From Turicibacter sp. (GTDB lineage Bacteria > Bacillota_I > Bacilli_A > MOL361 > Turicibacteraceae): a stretch of 34,662 nt of DNA. Shown in pieces: positions 31,634 through 34,662 of the stretch (positions within the stretch are counted from its first letter, which is position 1; every line of letters starts with the position of its first letter). A program made the translations under genes and the position numbers. The DNA lies in contig WRAJ01000023.1 of NCBI GenBank assembly GCA_009780245.1, positions 1 through 34,662 of the forward strand. The letters are read 5' to 3'. A model generated the notes under the pieces. It made no database searches. It was given only the letters and a program-made list of their open reading frames with translations, and was not told where the DNA came from.

Positions 31634-32917
31634 TTACGCTAACTTAACGCTATCAATCATCATATCGATCGTCTTTTTAAACTTAACGTCTTCTTTTAAC
31701 ATAGATAAATCTGGGATCATGGTTTTAATCTGCTCAACTTCCATGCCGTACATCTCTGCTAATTTCTCAAGCTCACTTGCCAGCTCATCGTCAGATACTT
31801 CCATGTTCTCTTTCGCAACAATCGCCCCGAGCACTAAGTTTTGATCAACTAGCTTCGTTGCTTGTGGTCTCATTTGCTCACGCATGTCTTCCATCGTTTG
31901 ACCTGAGAATTGTAAGAACATTTCCATTGAAATACCTTGTTGTTGATATTGCTGTTCCATGCGGCTAACCATGTTTGAAATTTCATTCTCAACCATCACT
32001 TCTGGTACTTCGAATTTAGCATTGGCAACTGCTTGCTCAACAATCGAGCTTTCAATGTGATTTTTGGCTGCTGTTTTCTTTGTTTCAGTCAATTTAAGGG
32101 TCACATCAGCTCTTAGTTGCTCAACCGTTTCAATGCCTTCTTGATCTAAATCTTTAACAAACTCATCATCGATCTCTGGTAATTGACGTGTCTTCACTTC
32201 ATGAACCGTCACTTTAAACGTCACAGCGGCACCTGCTAAATCTGGTGCATGATATTCCTCAGGGAAAGTCAAATCAATGTCTTTCTCGTCACCTGCAGCC
32301 ATGCCTACCACTTGCTCTTCAAACCCAGGAATGAATGAGTTAGATCCTAGTTCTAGTGGGTGATTCTCGCCTTTTCCACCTTCAAAAGCAACACCGTCTT
32401 TAAAGCCTTCGTAATCAATGACAGCTGTGTCACCATCCACAGCAGCACCTTCCTTAATCATCATCTCAGAGCGCGTTGCTGCTAAACGATCAATTTCCGC
32501 TTGAATGTCTTCCTCGAGCACTTCTTCTGACAATGGCGTTACCGTTAACCCTTTGTACTCACCGAGTTCCACGACTGGCTTCGTCCAAACGGTTGCTGTT
32601 GCCACAACACCGTCTTCTTTTGAGATTTCTTTCACGTCCCATTCAGGGTAATCAATTGGTTCAAGATTCTCGTCCTCAATGGCTTTGGTATAAACATCCG
32701 GTAAAACAGCGTTTAAAGCATCGTCGTACAAAGCTTCCACACCAAAATTTTTTTCGAACATTGGACGCGGAATTTTTCCTTTACGAAACCCTTGTACCGT
32801 GACATCTTTACGCACTTTTTCAAAGGCGATGTCTAATCCCTTACCAAACTCTTCAGCCGTAACTGTGATGGTTAATTCCACTCTATTTGTTTCAATAACT
32901 TTGCTTGTTACATTCAT
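31634..32917 (-). CDS. tig: Trigger factor (ribosome-associated chaperone)
   Basis: Binds at the peptide exit tunnel and shields new chains. 427 residues, usual length. Ribosome-binding domain with GFRKGKIPR (43-51), then the FKBP-type isomerase domain (about 155-240, with DTAVIDYEGFKDG and LGSNSFIPGFEEQVVGM), then the C-terminal helical chaperone domain. The start ATG has GGAGG eight bases upstream. It has a near-perfect promoter. The order tig-clpX-lon-engB is the same as in Bacillus, apart from the missing lonB. Confidence 0.97.
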   Translation of the reverse strand: MNVTSKVIETNRVELTITVTAEEFGKGLDIAFEKVRKDVTVQGFRKGKIPRPMFEKNFGVEALYDDALNAVLPDVYTKAIEDENLEPIDYPEWDVKEISKEDGVVATATVWTKPVVELGEYKGLTVTPLSEEVLEEDIQAEIDRLAATRSEMMIKEGAAVDGDTAVIDYEGFKDGVAFEGGKGENHPLELGSNSFIPGFEEQVVGMAAGDEKDIDLTFPEEYHAPDLAGAAVTFKVTVHEVKTRQLPEIDDEFVKDLDQEGIETVEQLRADVTLKLTETKKTAAKNHIESSIVEQAVANAKFEVPEVMVENEISNMVSRMEQQYQQQGISMEMFLQFSGQTMEDMREQMRPQATKLVDQNLVLGAIVAKENMEVSDDELASELEKLAEMYGMEVEQIKTMIPDLSMLKEDVKFKKTIDMMIDSVKLA

Positions 32918-32975
32918 GTTTCATTCCTCCAGTTTACACGACGCTCAACAGGTTTAAAAATGCGTCAACTGAAGT

Positions 32976-33004
32976 ATTATATCACACCTTGCCACGCTTG
33001 CCAA
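32976..33004 (-). promoter_or_regulatory. sigma-A promoter of tig
   Basis: Minus strand TTGGCA (33004-32999), 17-base spacer, TATAAT (32981-32976). The -35 matches 5 of 6 and the -10 is perfect. The leader before tig is about 50 bases and contains a GACGC/GCGTC inverted repeat. Confidence 0.85.
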
Positions 33005-33046
33005 TTAGATTTTAAATAAGAATGCTTAAAAATGACGTGTATTTCA

Positions 33047-34662
33047 TCAATAAGGGGTGTTCTCTTGCTGAAAGTAAAGATTAATTCGGCGTGGCGAAGC
33101 ATCGTCTACCGGTAAACCGTTACGAGCATCAACCGCAACGCTGATCACGTCGCCTGGTTCTAAATACCACCGGCTACCGGCTAGGTGGGCCTCTTCCATC
33201 ACTTCTGCCCAAATCATTTTTGCTAGCGTGGAATCATCGCCTACTTTGATACTATCGTCGTAACCAAGCCAAACGGTCGTAACAAAATCAGGTGTGTATC
33301 CAATCATCCAGGAATCTGTGTCAGTTGAGCCTGTTTTTCCAGCGTATCGGTGTGACAGCTGTGGAATGATGGATAAACCCGTTGCGGCTAGGTGGTTGTT
33401 ATTCGTCATGTTAAACATGCCCGTCATCATTTCGTTTAAAATAAAAACGTTCGTTCTACTTACAATCTGATCGTTTTCGCTGATTAATCGGCGGTTATCG
33501 ACTAGCACTTCATCGTCCAATTTGATCTGCAACACAAACCGGTGCGACATGTCGTGACCGCCGTTTGCAAGCACCGCATAAGCTTCGGTCATTTCCATCA
33601 TATTGACGTTACTGACCCCAAGCGCGGCGGAAGGAATTTCATCAATCTCAGCTGTGATGCCCAAGCGATAAGCCATTGCCGGTAAAACATCCATGCCCAA
33701 AAAATCGTGGGTCTTAACCGCAAAGATATTATCTGAAATCGCCAAGGCATTCGCCATCGAAATCTCCTCAAACGCGTAGCGGCTCAAATAATTGTTCGGT
33801 GTATAGGAATTTTCTCCGTTATTATAGACAAACGTCGTCGGACGACTAATAAACGCCGTTGAAGGTGTAAACCCGTATTCTAACGCTGCCAAATATAAAA
33901 TCGGCTTCATCAACGAACCTACCTGACGCTCCGAAAACAACGCACGGTTAAACTGACTAGTTCCATAATCACGCCCCCCTGATAGCGCCAAAACGTTGCC
34001 AGTCTCTGGTTCCATGACGATGACAACGCTTTGTAAATCCGAATCCTCATCAATGTGCCTCGCCACCGCATCGTTCACCGTTTCTTGAAGGTTCATATCA
34101 AGCGTTGTAAAGACGCGCAAATGGTGATGAGCCGCCAAATCTTCATCCAAAAGCAGCTCCACCTCACGCAACACAGCGTCCACGAAATAATAGTTCACCC
34201 AATCGTCAACTGGCCTACGCCCAATAAACGTCAACTCTTCCTGCAAAGCTTGCTCTTTTTCAGATTCAGTAATGACTTCTGTTTCAACCATTGCTGCCAA
34301 AACGACCTGTTGGCGCTCACGCGCATTGTCATAGTTATCAATGGGTGAATAAAGACTCGGTCCTTTCGGGATACCGACTAAAATACTGGCCTGAGCCAGC
34401 GTCAAATCCTGTGCGGATACGCCAAAATAAAATTGCGCAGCATCGCCAATCCCATAAATCCCATGCCCGAAATTAATCGTATTCAAATAGCCTTCTAAAA
34501 TCTCGGTCTTGTCATACGCGTCTTCAAGCCTGATCGTATAAGCGGCTTCTCGTAATTTGCGGTCCACCGAACGCTCAAAATCGACCATCAAATTACGCGC
34601 ATACTGTTGCGTAATGGTCGATCCACCTTGAACACTATCCCCTGCTCGAATATTAGTAATGA
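33047..34662 (-). CDS. Class A penicillin-binding protein (bifunctional), 5' end cut by window edge
   Basis: 537 residues are visible; the N-terminus, with the membrane anchor and the first glycosyltransferase motif, lies beyond the right edge. The frame is open to the window end and reads QGGSTITQQYARNL, the second glycosyltransferase motif. Then follow the RKLREA and EILEGYLNTINFG motifs. The transpeptidase domain has the active-site SxxK as SLMK (in QVGSLMKPI), the SxN motif as SDN (LAISDNIF), and KTG as YAGKTGSTDTDSW. It polymerises and cross-links peptidoglycan at the outer membrane face. There is no long C-terminal extension. Which PBP class (PBP1A, 2C, 2D type) cannot be settled without the N-terminus. 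Confidence 0.95.
   Translation of the reverse strand, partial: ITNIRAGDSVQGGSTITQQYARNLMVDFERSVDRKLREAAYTIRLEDAYDKTEILEGYLNTINFGHGIYGIGDAAQFYFGVSAQDLTLAQASILVGIPKGPSLYSPIDNYDNARERQQVVLAAMVETEVITESEKEQALQEELTFIGRRPVDDWVNYYFVDAVLREVELLLDEDLAAHHHLRVFTTLDMNLQETVNDAVARHIDEDSDLQSVVIVMEPETGNVLALSGGRDYGTSQFNRALFSERQVGSLMKPILYLAALEYGFTPSTAFISRPTTFVYNNGENSYTPNNYLSRYAFEEISMANALAISDNIFAVKTHDFLGMDVLPAMAYRLGITAEIDEIPSAALGVSNVNMMEMTEAYAVLANGGHDMSHRFVLQIKLDDEVLVDNRRLISENDQIVSRTNVFILNEMMTGMFNMTNNNHLAATGLSIIPQLSHRYAGKTGSTDTDSWMIGYTPDFVTTVWLGYDDSIKVGDDSTLAKMIWAEVMEEAHLAGSRWYLEPGDVISVAVDARNGLPVDDASPRRINLYFQQENTPY

Noticed and set aside
1..34662. CRISPR array, tRNA, rRNA, insertion sequences or prophage
   Set aside because: Nothing of the kind was seen; all repeats are terminator stems, promoter palindromes or protein-coding repeats in the surface gene.

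Overview
The window is a dense stretch of chromosome from a Gram-positive Bacillota (Firmicutes), most likely Bacilli/Erysipelotrichia-like. The evidence is the strong GGAGG ribosome sites, sigma-A promoters, tig-clpX-lon-engB linkage, a class A PBP, RqcH, AsnA, NrdG, and a cell-wall-anchored SpaA/beta-helix surface protein. The exact genus cannot be fixed from sequence alone. Base composition looks medium (roughly 40-45% GC by eye). No rRNA, tRNA, CRISPR array, phage or insertion sequence was seen, and no gene-free stretch exceeds 300 bases.

Layout. 1-5.6 kb (minus strand): a cut DUF218 gene, a fetAB-type metal-export ABC pair, asnA, nrdG and topA, mostly separate units divided by clear terminators. 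5.7-7.55 kb (plus): psuK-psuG, a pseudouridine-breakdown pair divergent from topA. 7.6-11 kb (minus): an FtsX/MacB-type permease with no ATPase partner, followed by a 12-codon stub that looks like the start of a lost ATPase gene, then gpmI. 11.1-11.8 kb: two small orphan genes, one a single G-x-W-x-N-P domain. 11.9-15 kb (minus): smc, with unusually short coiled-coil arms. 15.2-18.8 kb (plus): a 1203-residue surface protein with about 23 beta-helix turns and a non-standard sorting signal. 18.9-21.6 kb (minus): a calcium-type P-ATPase whose promoter is covered by two nested palindromes. 21.7-34.7 kb (minus): a protein-synthesis and protein-quality block, read in order PBP, tig, clpX, lon, engB, trpS, fmt, ppiB, yitT, rqcH, rpoZ.

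How the genes fit together. From lon to rqcH the gaps are only 3-21 bases, so these genes probably form one long operon, with an added promoter before rpoZ. It joins proteolysis (Lon), ribosome assembly (EngB), translation (TrpS, Fmt), folding (PpiB), rescue of stalled ribosomes (RqcH) and an RNA polymerase subunit. Trigger factor and ClpX sit just upstream as their own units. The plus-strand genes (psuKG, the 97-residue orphan, the surface protein) are islands in an otherwise minus-strand region, and each ends in a strong, probably two-way hairpin terminator.

No single new multi-gene system stands out. The best leads are the surface protein and its LPIFG signal, the short-armed SMC with an LSGGQ signature, the ATPase stub after the lone permease, the palindromic operator of the P-ATPase, and the stand-alone wall-domain-like mini-protein.
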